From: Gryllotalpicola daejeonensis
GTDB taxonomy: Bacteria > Actinomycetota > Actinomycetes > Actinomycetales > Microbacteriaceae
NCBI RefSeq assembly: GCF_039538145.1
Contig: NZ_BAABBV010000001.1
Location: 2,232,001 to 2,296,000 of the forward strand
Reading direction: 5' to 3'
Length of the DNA: 64,000 bases
Both the position numbers and the translations under genes were made by a program. Below are positions 25,779 to 33,807 of the stretch, one piece after another (position 1 is the stretch's first letter; the number at the start of each line of letters is the position of its first letter). A model generated the notes under the pieces. It saw only the letters and a list, made by a program, of their open reading frames with translations. It was not told where the DNA came from and made no database searches.

Positions 25779-25893
25779 GCGGTGCACGGCGCCAACTGCT
25801 CCGGGAGGTCACCACTGCACTCTGCGCACCCGCGCGGCGTGCGGTGGTGACCGTTCAGCGCAGTTGCGGGGTGATTGGCCGCGTCGTCGCGAA

Positions 25894-26436
25894 TCAGCCG
25901 CCGGCGGGATAGCTCGGCGAACCGTACCCGCAGACGAGAACACAGGTGACGGCGAGCGAGACATGGTTCATCGCCGCGCTCGTCCACCCGCCAACGCTGG
26001 TGGTCGCGTGCACCTCATAGGTGCCCGTGCCGGTCGGCAGGCCACCGGCGGTCAATGTGACCGTGTTGAGACCGCCCGTGCGCGAGTTCTCGGTCGAGGT
26101 CACAGAGTAGGTTCCGAGCAGCACCAGGCCGGTCGCGTTCGCAGTGAAGGTCACCGTCTGCCCGGGCAGAGCCGTCCCGTTGTACTTCCACGAGAACGTG
26201 AACGACGGGGCGTTGTTCGAGCTCGGGTCCGAGAACGTGATCGTCGGCATCGACGTCGTCTTGAAGGCGGCGCCGGCTACCTCCGAATCCGTGAAGCGAG
26301 CGTCCGTCAGCGCCGAATGGGCAGGGACGACCACGTGGCCCGCCACAAGTGCCGTCGCTGCGATCACGACGACGGCGAGTAGGCGACGGATGCCGCGGCC
26401 GCGGGCGCCGCGCGCGGTGCGGATGCCCCGCCTCAT
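25894..26436 (-). CDS. Secreted protein with SipW-type signal peptide (C)
   Basis: A 180-residue secreted protein and last gene of the surface operon. The basic N-terminus RGARGRGIRRLLAVVVIAAT and a hydrophobic run end at AHSALTDARFTDSEVAGAAF. This 'A...FTD.E...G.F' pattern just after the cleavage site is the SipW-dependent signal. The body is a beta-rich Thr/Gly/Ser domain (ITFSDPSSNNAPSFTFSWKY; TVTLTAGGLPTGTGTYEVHA). The ATG overlaps the stop of the LAXTG gene (ATGA). No enzymatic motif is seen; a structural surface protein is likely. Confidence 0.75.
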   Translation of the reverse strand: MRRGIRTARGARGRGIRRLLAVVVIAATALVAGHVVVPAHSALTDARFTDSEVAGAAFKTTSMPTITFSDPSSNNAPSFTFSWKYNGTALPGQTVTFTANATGLVLLGTYSVTSTENSRTGGLNTVTLTAGGLPTGTGTYEVHATTSVGGWTSAAMNHVSLAVTCVLVCGYGSPSYPAGG

Positions 26437-27218
26437 CGGCCGGCCCCCTCGGCGAGTTGTTCGCGGCGGCGGCGGGCGACTCCGGCGAGCAGCGCGCCGG
26501 TGCCCACCGCACTCGCGGCGAGCAGAGCGAAGACGCCGATGCGTGTGCCGGTGCGGGCGAGGCCTCCGGGCAGGTCGAGCCCGGGGCCGGCGGCAACCCC
26601 CGGCGCCGCCGGGGCGGCAGGTCCGTTCGTCGCCGGCGGCTCGACCCCGAGCGCCGCGAGATCCAGCCGCAGCACCGTGGTCTTCCCGCCGACCGACTGG
26701 GGCGAGCTCGCGGGCAGCACCGCTGTGATCAGCAGGTAGTTGTCGGCAGGGACCCGACCCTGCACACTCACCGAGGCGGTCGAGTCTGCGATCGTGGCCA
26801 GCGACGTCGGCGCCAGCTCGAAGGTCACTGCGCCCGGGCAGGTCGCGCCCTGCCACGGCACCGAGCACGCGGTCAGGCCGAGCTGCGTCGCCCGCAGATC
26901 GTCATCGGCCGGCGCCTGCACGTCTCCGCTCGCCGCGAGAGTCGCCGTGAGCTGCTGCACGGTGACGTTCCGGGTCGTCTCGCCGACGTACCACCGGGCT
27001 GCTTCCCCCGGGGTGAGCAGGTGCACCGTGCCTGCCGGGTCGCCGACCACCGTGATCGACGGCGCGGGCGTTGCGGCATGCGCGGGCGAGGCCGCGAGAG
27101 CAGCGCAGGCGGCGGATGCCGCGAGGGCGACCGCGGCCGCAGGCATCCGTCTCGTCACTCGCGTGCGCATGCACGCAGAGTCCCGCATGCGTCTGCGCGA
27201 ATCGGACCGCGCGCTCAC
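26433..27218 (-). CDS. Secreted protein with LAXTG-type sorting signal
   Basis: About 261 residues. It has a signal peptide (MPAAAVALAASAACAALAAS, then PAHA), a beta-rich exterior with two Cys residues (ACSVPWQGATCPG), a Pro/Ala-rich spacer and the C-terminal sorting signal LARTG, followed by a membrane helix and the basic tail ARRRREQLAEG. LAXTG is the motif of class E sortases, one of which lies at 175-957. The start could be GTG at 27218 (GTGA overlap with the peptidase gene) or ATG at 27170 directly at the signal peptide. It may be the wall anchor for the two SipW-type proteins encoded before it. Confidence 0.8.
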   Translation of the reverse strand: MSARSDSRRRMRDSACMRTRVTRRMPAAAVALAASAACAALAASPAHAATPAPSITVVGDPAGTVHLLTPGEAARWYVGETTRNVTVQQLTATLAASGDVQAPADDDLRATQLGLTACSVPWQGATCPGAVTFELAPTSLATIADSTASVSVQGRVPADNYLLITAVLPASSPQSVGGKTTVLRLDLAALGVEPPATNGPAAPAAPGVAAGPGLDLPGGLARTGTRIGVFALLAASAVGTGALLAGVARRRREQLAEGAGR

Positions 27219-27760
27219 GGATCCTGCCTCGGCCACAGCACCCACGCGACCAGCGCGGCCACCGCCATGGCGAGGCCGCCGAGGACGAACGGGTTCGAGA
27301 ACCAGACGATCACGCGCGCGAGCCCCGGCGCGTGCCACACCACCCTGCCGACGGTGGTCACGTGGTACGGCACCGGGTCGGCCGCAGCATTCGCGTCGCC
27401 CTTCAGGACGAGGTCATAGCCGCCGGCGGCATCCGGCTTCGACGACACCAGGCGGTGCGTGATGGGCAGCTCACCCGGCCGCTCGACAGTCACGACATCG
27501 CCGACGTGCGCCTGCTCGGCGGGGATGTGGTGCACCATCGCCAGCGACCCGGTCGGGATCGTCGGCGACATCGACCCCGTGCGGAACATGATCAGCGAGA
27601 GGTGGAACACGAGCGCCAGCACCACGAGCACGATGCACACCGCACCGGCCGCCGCCGTGACGTCGAGCAGCACGGTGCGGATGATGCGGGATGCGCGCGC
27701 GCCCGCGCTCGGCCGCCCGGCGCTCGCCGTCGGCTCTGGTGCGGTGTCGGTCACGGTCAT
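27215..27760 (-). CDS. Signal peptidase I, SipW (ER) type
   Basis: A 181-residue membrane signal peptidase with an N-terminal and a C-terminal membrane helix. The nucleophile is Ser in FRTGSMSPTIPTGSL. The general base is a His (LPITHRLVSSK) where bacterial Lep enzymes have Lys, and KGDANAAADPVPY follows. This Ser-His type is found in archaea, the ER complex and SipW of Bacillus, which processes TasA-like fibre proteins. The neighbours on both sides carry SipW-type signals, so it is their likely processing enzyme. The start is ATG at 27760. Confidence 0.88.
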   Translation of the reverse strand: MTVTDTAPEPTASAGRPSAGARASRIIRTVLLDVTAAAGAVCIVLVVLALVFHLSLIMFRTGSMSPTIPTGSLAMVHHIPAEQAHVGDVVTVERPGELPITHRLVSSKPDAAGGYDLVLKGDANAAADPVPYHVTTVGRVVWHAPGLARVIVWFSNPFVLGGLAMAVAALVAWVLWPRQDP

Positions 27761-27767
27761 GGTGTGG

Positions 27768-28454
27768 TCACGAGTTCTGGGTGGCGAACGTCCAGGTGAA
27801 GGTCGAGCCGGCCGCGGTGTTCTGCGGCGGGTTGGCGCTCGTCGGCACCGTGAGCTGCACGCAGAAGAACACGGGGGTTCCCGCGGATCCGGCGGTGGGC
27901 ACTGCGAGCGGAATGCCCGCCGCAGGCACTGTCGGCGCCGTCGACAGCGCGGCGGCGGTCTGCTGCAGCCACGCACCGCTCGCGCTCGGCGCGAAGCTCG
28001 TCGTCGTGGCGGCGGTGTTGCAGGCGGCGGTGTCCCAGTACATGCGGTACTGCAGGCTGGTCAGCACGGCGTCGCTGCCGATCGAGCTCGGCGTGATGCT
28101 CGTCACGATGCCCGCGATCGACCCCGCCTTCGCCCGAATGGCGAACGAGGTGTTCATCGTCGCGCCGGGGTAGAGCGCCTGCCCCGGCGTAGCCGACGTG
28201 GGCGTCGGCGCGACGGCGGTGAACGCCAGAGTGCCCGCGGTCGCCGTCGTGGCGTGATCGGTGTAGCTGCCGCCGTTGTCGACGCTCGACTCCGTGTTGA
28301 ACGTCGCGGTCTTGAAGGTGCCGCTGGCGAGCTCCTGGTCCGTCCAGGAGGCGTCGGTCGCGGCGGCACCCGCTCCCAGCACCAGCCCGAGCGCGAGCGC
28401 CGACCTCACATAGAGCGAGGCGCTGCGACGCGATCGGGCGCGCACGTGGCGCAT
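27768..28454 (-). CDS. Secreted protein with SipW-type signal peptide (B)
   Basis: A 228-residue secreted protein. A basic N-terminus (MRHVRARSRRSASLYVRSAL) and a hydrophobic segment precede AAATDASWTDQELASGTFKT, the SipW-type cleavage region. The mature part is Ala/Thr/Ser-rich and beta-like, with a Cys pair spaced through it (DTAACNTA; VFFCVQLTV). It is similar in layout to the proteins at 28465 and 25894. It stands 7 bp upstream of the peptidase gene. Confidence 0.78.
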   Translation of the reverse strand: MRHVRARSRRSASLYVRSALALGLVLGAGAAATDASWTDQELASGTFKTATFNTESSVDNGGSYTDHATTATAGTLAFTAVAPTPTSATPGQALYPGATMNTSFAIRAKAGSIAGIVTSITPSSIGSDAVLTSLQYRMYWDTAACNTAATTTSFAPSASGAWLQQTAAALSTAPTVPAAGIPLAVPTAGSAGTPVFFCVQLTVPTSANPPQNTAAGSTFTWTFATQNS

Positions 28455-28464
28455 GCCCGCCCGC

Positions 28465-29121
28465 CTACGAGGTGGTGCTGTTCGACGTCGCGTGGAAGTC
28501 CCACGTGACGGTTCCGGTCTGGCCCTGCCCGAGCCCCGCTCCCGCCGTCACGGCGTAGCAGAGGTAGACCGGAGCGCCTGGCGCCGCCGTCGTCGCCGGG
28601 TCGAGCGAGAACACGGTGCTGTTCGTCGCGCCGCCCGTGATCGCCGTTCCGGCGGGAACGATGGTGGTCGTCGCGCCGCTGACCGCCGCCGCGTCGCAGG
28701 TGGCGCTCGTCGTCTCGACCAGCGTGTAGGTCAGGTTCGGCAGGATCGTGCCGCCGTCGCCGGTGACGGTGGGCAACGAGATGTCGGCCCCGTTGGTGGT
28801 TCCGGTCGCGGTATGCAGCGCGAACGGTGCGTAGGCGGTGTCACCGGGCGACAGCGTCGAGAGCGTCGCGCCGCCGAGGGTGAACGCGAGCGTCGCCGCG
28901 GTTCCAGCCGTGTCGGCCTCGACCCAGGTCGTGCCGACGTCGGTCGACCCCTGCACGTTGAACGTGCCGGCCGTGAAGGTGCCCTGCGTGAAGACGTCGT
29001 CGTTCCACGCTGCGAGAGTCACGGCCGCCCCGACCCCCAGCACCACACCGCCGGCGAGACATGCCAGAACGATGTTCTTCTTCCGCTTCCTGCTGTTGCT
29101 CTGCTGCGCCAGCTGGGACAT
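28465..29121 (-). CDS. Secreted protein with SipW-type signal peptide (A)
   Basis: A 218-residue protein and first gene of the surface operon. The N-terminus MSQLAQQSNSRKRKKNIVLA runs into a hydrophobic helix and then AAVTLAAWNDDVFTQGTFTA, a strong match to the SipW/TasA-type signal. The mature beta-rich domain has two Cys residues. A strong ribosome-binding site (GGAGGGG) precedes the ATG at 29121, which decides the start over the longer frame. High expression of a structural subunit is plausible. Confidence 0.82.
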   Translation of the reverse strand: MSQLAQQSNSRKRKKNIVLACLAGGVVLGVGAAVTLAAWNDDVFTQGTFTAGTFNVQGSTDVGTTWVEADTAGTAATLAFTLGGATLSTLSPGDTAYAPFALHTATGTTNGADISLPTVTGDGGTILPNLTYTLVETTSATCDAAAVSGATTTIVPAGTAITGGATNSTVFSLDPATTAAPGAPVYLCYAVTAGAGLGQGQTGTVTWDFHATSNSTTS

Positions 29122-29282
29122 GACCCCTCCTTCATGCCGGCCGGGTCGCGGCCCTCCGCGCCCGGGGTGAGGGGCTCGCCCCCCACCTTCGGGGCACACA
29201 TTAGAGGATTACGGGGTGTTACGCGACGGTTGTCGAGAAAGTCGCCGCCGAAACGAAAGTTTACGCAAAGCAACGACCGGGC

Positions 29283-30323
29283 TCAGCAGGCGGCGCTTCG
29301 GGCGCCGGGAACGCAGATCATTCCGCTACTGGCCACCCCGCCGTCGTGCGGCGCGAGGGCGACCTTGCCGCCCGACACGGTGACATCGAGCGCCACCGAG
29401 AAGTCGGCCGTGTTGCTGAAGGTGCCGTTGCGAGTATCCGTCTGCGTCGTCGTGATCTGGCCGTCGCGCGTCGACTTCACCTGCATCGCCTTCGCGTCGA
29501 AGGCGAGCGCGGGCTGGCGGGTGAGCGCATAGCTGACCGAGGGCTCGGCGGTGAGGTTGAAGATGTTGCGGATGCCGTCTGCGAGCGGGCACCCGCTCAG
29601 GGTGTGGCTGGCGAAGCATCCATTCACCAGCTTCGTCGCCTGTGCGACCGCCTGTGTGCCGAGCGCGCTCGACGGGGCGACGCCCAGGGTTACGGCGGCG
29701 TTTGCCCCTGCGACGGCGACCTGCTTCGGCACCGGCGAGAACAGTCCGGTCGAGTCGCCCGCCGCGAAGGTGTAGGTGCCGGGCAGCGCCGGGATCGCGA
29801 GCTTTCCGTCACCGCCCGGCAGCGGCAGCGACCGGCCGTCGACCGACAGCTTGTCGGCGTGCCCGCCACTCGCGACGGTGACGTCGACCTTGGCGATGGG
29901 GGCGTTCGTGATCTGCCAGGTCGGCTTGGCGAGGAGCCCCCGGTGCACGAGCGCGAGCTCGACGCGCGATGTGCGCTGCGTGCCGTGCTGGGAGTAGGTG
30001 ATGGTGCCGGATGCCTGATCTCCCGCGCGCCGGAAGGAGCCCGCCTCGACGTGCGCGATGCCCCGATCGGCCTTGCCGTATACCGCGTCGGTGAGCAGCA
30101 GCCCGTTCGGCACCGAGCCCGCAGGGGTGTCGGTGAGGGCGAGGGCCTCCTCGGCCTTTCCGTCGGCGAGCAGCTGCCAGAAGCGGGTCGCGGTCTGCGC
30201 GGGAGCGGCGGGCTGCTGCAGCTGCGCCCAGCCGACTGCACCCGCCGCCACGAGCACCACGACCGCGGCGACGATCGCGATCACCCAGGGCGCGCGGCGG
30301 CGTCGGGCGGCGGTGGCGGGCAT
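29283..30323 (-). CDS. Membrane-anchored extracellular protein, unknown function
   Basis: A 346-residue protein with a short basic cytoplasmic N-terminus, one membrane helix (APWVIAIVAAVVVLVAAGAV) and a large exterior. The first extracellular part resembles a DUF4878/NTF2-like stress domain (TATRFWQLLADGKAEEALAL). The rest is beta-rich, with two Cys pairs (NGCFASHTLSGCPL; MICVPGARSAAC). Its last codons are AAC, with Cys at the C-terminus. It lies upstream of the SipW operon, same strand, 161 bp away, and may belong to the same surface functions. Confidence 0.7.
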   Translation of the reverse strand: MPATAARRRRAPWVIAIVAAVVVLVAAGAVGWAQLQQPAAPAQTATRFWQLLADGKAEEALALTDTPAGSVPNGLLLTDAVYGKADRGIAHVEAGSFRRAGDQASGTITYSQHGTQRTSRVELALVHRGLLAKPTWQITNAPIAKVDVTVASGGHADKLSVDGRSLPLPGGDGKLAIPALPGTYTFAAGDSTGLFSPVPKQVAVAGANAAVTLGVAPSSALGTQAVAQATKLVNGCFASHTLSGCPLADGIRNIFNLTAEPSVSYALTRQPALAFDAKAMQVKSTRDGQITTTQTDTRNGTFSNTADFSVALDVTVSGGKVALAPHDGGVASSGMICVPGARSAAC

Positions 30324-30339
30324 GCGCCCAGGGTACGGA

Positions 30340-30744
30340 CTAGCGCTGGGCGATGCGCACCAGGTTGCCGGCCGGGTCGCGGAACGCGGCGTCGCGCTGG
30401 CCCCACGGCTGGTCGGTGGGCTCCTGCAGCACCTCGGCGCCGGGGGCAGCGGCAATCTTCTCGAACGTCTCGTCGAGATCGTCGGTCTTGAGTTGGATCA
30501 TCTGCAGCTCGCCCTTCGCGAGCAGCGCCGCGAGCGCGTCGCCGTTCTCTTGCGAACGGCCACCGTGGGGCTGCTCGAGCACGATCTGGATCTCGGGCTG
30601 GCTCGGCACCCCGAGGGTGATCCAGCGGTAGCCGCCGTTCTCGGCCTCGAACAGCTTCGTGAAGCCGAGGGTGTCCTGATAGAAGGCGAGGGCGGCGTCG
30701 GGGTCGTCGACGAGGATGTGCAGGCTGGCGATGGAAACGGTCAT
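30340..30744 (-). CDS. VOC-family (glyoxalase/bleomycin-resistance fold) protein
   Basis: A 134-residue protein of two beta-alpha-beta-beta-beta modules: ASLHILVDDPDAALAFYQDT in the first and IQLKTDDLDETFEKIAAA plus AAFRDPAGNLVRI in the second. VOC proteins bind metals or ligands; the exact substrate is not evident. It lies 10 bp downstream of the AraC gene on the same strand, so it is probably in its operon. Confidence 0.88.
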   Translation of the reverse strand: MTVSIASLHILVDDPDAALAFYQDTLGFTKLFEAENGGYRWITLGVPSQPEIQIVLEQPHGGRSQENGDALAALLAKGELQMIQLKTDDLDETFEKIAAAPGAEVLQEPTDQPWGQRDAAFRDPAGNLVRIAQR

Positions 30745-30754
30745 GACGCTGACG

Positions 30755-31258
30755 CTACGCAGAGGCGGCGACGGATGCTTCTTCAGAACTGCTTTCTTCG
30801 GGGGCGGGGGCGGGGGCGCAGCCCTCGTTGGTCGACTCGGCGACGGAGGAGCCGAACGGAGACCTTTCGCGCCGAGGCCGCGTGATCACCATCACCTCGC
30901 ACAGCGAGAGCGGGCGCATCGCCGTGTGGTCGCGCGCCTTGTACGCACTCGGGCTCTCACCCACGAGCTCGGTGAACCGTGCGGAAAACGAGCCGAGGCT
31001 CGTACAGCCGACCGCCGTGCAGACATCCGTCACGCTCAGGTCGCCCCGGCGCAGCAGCGCCTTCGCGCGCTCGATGCGGCGGGTCATCAGATAGGAATAC
31101 GGAGTCTCGCCGTACGTGTCGCGAAACCGCCGGCTGAAGTGCGCGGGCGACATGAGCGCGGTCTTGGCCAGCGCCGGCACGTCGAGCGGCTCTGCGAACT
31201 CGCGGTCCATGCGATCGCGTGCTCGCCGCAGTCGGCGCAGCTCGTCGAGGTCGGGCAT
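30755..31258 (-). CDS. AraC-family transcriptional regulator
   Basis: A 167-residue regulator. Its two HTH motifs lie near the N-terminus (residues about 10-110): DVPALAKTALMSPAHFSRRF with RDTYGETPYSYLMTRRIERA, then VTDVCTAVGCTSLGSFSARF with TELVGESPSAYK. The C-terminal 50 residues are an Ala/Pro/Glu-rich tail. There is no separate ligand domain, so the cofactor may be bound by the adjacent VOC protein (inference). Its upstream region holds a phased 21-bp repeat array. Confidence 0.88.
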   Translation of the reverse strand: MPDLDELRRLRRARDRMDREFAEPLDVPALAKTALMSPAHFSRRFRDTYGETPYSYLMTRRIERAKALLRRGDLSVTDVCTAVGCTSLGSFSARFTELVGESPSAYKARDHTAMRPLSLCEVMVITRPRRERSPFGSSVAESTNEGCAPAPAPEESSSEEASVAASA

Positions 31259-31284
31259 GCGTCAATTCTGCGCCGGGCTGTGCT

Positions 31285-31342
31285 GTGCCCGTTCGGCGCA
31301 ATTGTTGCAGTTGCAGCGGGCACGATCGCGCCGAACGGGCAC
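31285..31342. repeat. Inverted copy of the 21-bp repeat core
   Basis: GTGCCCGTTCGGCGC (31285-31299) is the exact reverse complement of GCGCCGAACGGGCAC (31328-31342), the start of the tandem array. The 28-nt space would allow a strong hairpin in the araC leader. Confidence 0.75.
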
Positions 31343-31432
31343 ACGGAAGCGCCGAACGGGCACACGGAAGCGCCGAACGGGCACACGGGAGCACCGAACG
31401 GGAACGCGCGTGCGCCGAAAGGGCACGTCAGC
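31328..31432. repeat. Five tandem 21-bp repeats upstream of araC
   Basis: Units start at 31328, 31349, 31370, 31391 and 31412. Units 1-2 are identical, unit 3 has one change near its end, and units 4-5 are diverged. The core is GCGCCGAACGGGCAC. Because 21 is a multiple of 3, translations show heptads such as APNGHTE or CPFGASV, but no start/RBS supports a gene. The array ends inside the last codons of the nitroreductase-like gene. It lies 70-174 bp before the araC start, and 21 bp is two helical turns. Confidence 0.85.
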
Positions 31433-31922
31433 GGCGGGTGAGGCGGAAGATGCGCAGGGTGCGGCCGGAGGCGACCTCGTACTTCCGGTATCCGGGCCAC
31501 TGCCGCTGGATCGTCGCCCAGACCTGCTCGCGCTCGGATTCCGGCACGAGGGCGGCTCGCACAGGCATCCGCCGCCCCTTGTACTCGATCTCGGCGTCGG
31601 GGTGCGCGATCAGGTTGGCCGTCCACGCGGGGTGGCGCTCGCGCGCATAGTTCGAGCCGGTGATCAGCCACGTGTCGCCGTCAGGCACGCACATCAGCTC
31701 GGTCTGCCGCGGCTGGCCGGATTTCGCGCCCGTCGTGTGCAGCACCAGGGCGGGCATGAGGATGCCGCTCGCCGTCACCCGGCCGCCGGTGAGCCGCCTC
31801 ATCAGTCGCTCGAAGCCGGGCATGAAGCGCGGGCCGTTGCGGCGGAACCACGGCGTGCGCGAGACCCACGCGACGCCGGCGCGGAAGGTGCGCAGCGGGG
31901 AGTCCATGGGTTCAGTCTGCAT
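31428..31922 (-). CDS. Deazaflavin (F420)-dependent nitroreductase-family protein
   Basis: A 164-residue split-barrel protein of the Ddn family. Marks are TASGILMPALVLHTTGAKSG, QPRQTELMCVPDGDTWLITG and SNYARERHPAWTANLIAHPD, followed by VWATIQRQWPGYRKYE. Such proteins bind F420 and reduce quinones or nitro compounds. It is upstream of the araC gene on the same strand, with the repeat array between them. The start may be M1 or M6. Confidence 0.9.
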   Translation of the reverse strand: MQTEPMDSPLRTFRAGVAWVSRTPWFRRNGPRFMPGFERLMRRLTGGRVTASGILMPALVLHTTGAKSGQPRQTELMCVPDGDTWLITGSNYARERHPAWTANLIAHPDAEIEYKGRRMPVRAALVPESEREQVWATIQRQWPGYRKYEVASGRTLRIFRLTRR

Positions 31923-32057
31923 GAGCGGGCGGCGGGGGCGGGCGCTCTCCGCGGGTCACCCATTCGGTCGCACGCCCCGCCGTGCGCGGCCAGACTTCGA
32001 TCCCGCTGACCGAATCGGTGACCGACCGAGAGCGCGGAAGGTGGGTACCTGCCAGGC

Positions 32058-32669
32058 ATGCCGAAACTCACCGCACTCGCACTGAACTGCACGCTCAAGC
32101 CGTCGCCTCAGCCGTCGAGCACCGAGAAGCTCGCCGGTGAGGTGCTGGCCGAGCTCGAGAAGCTCGGGGTCGCGACCGAGCAGCTGCGCGTCGTCGATTA
32201 CGACGTGCGCCCCGGCGTCACCGCCGACGAGGGCAACGGCGACGAGTGGCCGAAGATCAGGGGGCGCGTGGTCGCCGCCGACATCCTCGTGTTCGCGACT
32301 CCGACCTGGCTCGGCCACCTCTCTTCGGTCGCACAGCGCGTGCTCGAGCGACTCGACGCCGAGCTGTCGGTCTCCGATGACAACGGCGTCAAAGCGCTCA
32401 CCGGCAAGGTCGCAGTGCCCGTCGTGGTCGGCAATGAGGACGGCGCGCACAGCATCATCGCCGCCGTCGGCCAGGCGCTGAACGACGTGGGGTTCACGCT
32501 TCCGGCGCAGGGATCGACGTATTGGAACGGCGAGGCGATGCAGACGACGGATTATCGGATGCTTGAGCAGACGCCACCCGTCGTCGCGTCGACCACGATG
32601 ACCGCGGCGCGGAACGCCTTCCACCTCGCGTCGCTGCTGCACGACCGCCCCTACCTCCCGGCCGTGTAG
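32058..32669 (+). CDS. Flavodoxin-family NAD(P)H-dependent reductase
   Basis: A 203-residue flavodoxin-like fold. The flavin phosphate loop is in LALNCTLKPSPQPSSTEKLA (N-C-T-L), and the second loop is ILVFATPTWLGHLSSVAQRV (ATPTWLG). It is probably an FMN-dependent quinone or azo reductase. The gene stands alone, with 135 bp to the divergent Ddn-like gene, where its promoter must lie. Confidence 0.85.
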   Translation: MPKLTALALNCTLKPSPQPSSTEKLAGEVLAELEKLGVATEQLRVVDYDVRPGVTADEGNGDEWPKIRGRVVAADILVFATPTWLGHLSSVAQRVLERLDAELSVSDDNGVKALTGKVAVPVVVGNEDGAHSIIAAVGQALNDVGFTLPAQGSTYWNGEAMQTTDYRMLEQTPPVVASTTMTAARNAFHLASLLHDRPYLPAV

Positions 32670-32678
32670 CGCCGCCCG

Positions 32679-32718
32679 CTGGTCGAGTAGCCCGCGCGAA
32701 GCCGGGCGTATCGAGACC
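32679..32718. repeat. Dispersed intergenic hairpin element (type 1)
   Basis: CTGGTCGAGTAGCCCG, a short loop, then CGGGCGTATCGAGACCC form an imperfect inverted repeat. This CTGGTCGAGTAGC...GTATCGAGACC pattern is a common dispersed intergenic element in Microbacteriaceae. It lies between the reductase and the metallopeptidase genes. Confidence 0.75.
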
Positions 32719-32743
32719 CCTTCCTAGGCATTACCTTTGCGGC

Positions 32744-33640
32744 ATGACGTTCAACGAGAACGCCGACATCTCGGACGGCAAGGTCAGCCGCCGCGGCGGG
32801 GGCCGCGGCATGAAGATCGGCGGGGGCGCCGGCGGCGGTGCGATCGTGATCGCGATCGTGGTGCTGCTGATCCAGCACTTCACGGGCGTCGACGTCAGCG
32901 GTGTCGCGGGCGGACTCACCGGCCTGCAGGGGCAGCAGATCGACACGAGCGGCGACGAGCAACTGAGCTGCACGGCGGCCGAGGCGAACAAGGACGCCAA
33001 CTGCCGCATCCAGGGTGCGGCCGCGCTGCTGCAGGACTACTGGGCCGACCAGGTGCGCGGTTACACCGACCCGCAGGGCATCGTGATCTTCGACCAGTCG
33101 ACGACGACCGGCTGCGGTGGCGCCTCAACCGACATGGGGCCCTTCTACTGCCCGAACGACCAGACGATCTACATCGACCCCGCGTTCTACGACGAGCTCG
33201 CCCAGCAGTTCGGTGACCAGGCCGGGGCCCTCGCGCAGCTCTATGTGATCGGCCACGAGTGGGGCCACCACATTCAAGACATCACGGGAACGATGAAGGG
33301 CAAGAACCTCTCGGCGACGGGCGCCGCGTCAGACTCCGTGCGGCTGGAGCTGCAGGCCGACTGTTACGCGGGCGCCTGGATCGGCGACGCGACCGCCGAG
33401 ACCGACGAGAACGGCCAGCACTACCTCGAGCCGGTCACGAAGGACCAGATCACGGATGCCTTGAAGGCGGCGGCCGCAGTGGGTGACGACCACATCCAGC
33501 AGGCGACCCAGGGCAGCGTGAACCCTGAGTCGTTCACGCACGGCACGAGCGCCCAGCGTCAGAAGTGGTTCAACACGGGCCTGAACGGCGAGCCCGCCGA
33601 CTGCCAGACGTTCGGCATCCCGGCGTCGCAGCTCGGCTGA
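32744..33640 (+). CDS. Neutral zinc metallopeptidase (YpfJ family)
   Basis: A 298-residue protein. A membrane helix follows the basic N-terminus (GGAIVIAIVVLLIQHF), placing the peptidase outside. Zinc ligands are the HEWGHH of VIGHEWGHHIQDITG, with a downstream Glu in LELQADCYAGAWIGD. Paired Cys residues (LSCTAAEANKDANCRIQG; GCGGASTDMGPFYCPND) suit an exported enzyme. This is the YpfJ/DUF2248-type neutral metallopeptidase. The substrate is unknown. Confidence 0.9.
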   Translation: MTFNENADISDGKVSRRGGGRGMKIGGGAGGGAIVIAIVVLLIQHFTGVDVSGVAGGLTGLQGQQIDTSGDEQLSCTAAEANKDANCRIQGAAALLQDYWADQVRGYTDPQGIVIFDQSTTTGCGGASTDMGPFYCPNDQTIYIDPAFYDELAQQFGDQAGALAQLYVIGHEWGHHIQDITGTMKGKNLSATGAASDSVRLELQADCYAGAWIGDATAETDENGQHYLEPVTKDQITDALKAAAAVGDDHIQQATQGSVNPESFTHGTSAQRQKWFNTGLNGEPADCQTFGIPASQLG

Positions 33641-33690
33641 CGCGCGCCGGATTCACAACGCGCCGACACAGCTGGCAGACGCGCGCCGGA

Positions 33691-33769
33691 CCGACACATC
33701 CCGCGCTGCGCAAATTGCCCAAAGCGGGGCGAATCGCCGCAATTTGTACAAACTGTGCGAGGGGTGATG
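33691..33769. repeat. Dispersed AT-core intergenic repeat (type 2), copy 1
   Basis: It starts CCGACACATCCCGCGCTGCG and continues CAAATTGCCCAAAGCGGGGC. A facing half GCCGCAATTTGTACAAACTG is followed by TGCGAGGGGTGATG. CAAATTGC and GCAATTTG form inverted arms. Related copies occur at 40501-40537 and 43851-43905. It lies between the convergent metallopeptidase and glutaredoxin-like genes. Confidence 0.65.
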
Positions 33770-33807
33770 CGTCGCTGCTGGGCGCTGCTGGGCGTTGCTA
33801 AGCGCGC

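Noticed and set aside
31328..31432. CRISPR array
   Set aside because: The 21-bp units are directly adjacent with no unique spacers, and no cas genes are near.
31438..31671. Heptapeptide-repeat protein from the 21-bp array
   Set aside because: The translated repeats (APNGHTE/CPFGASV) have no start codon with a ribosome-binding site and overlap the nitroreductase-like gene.
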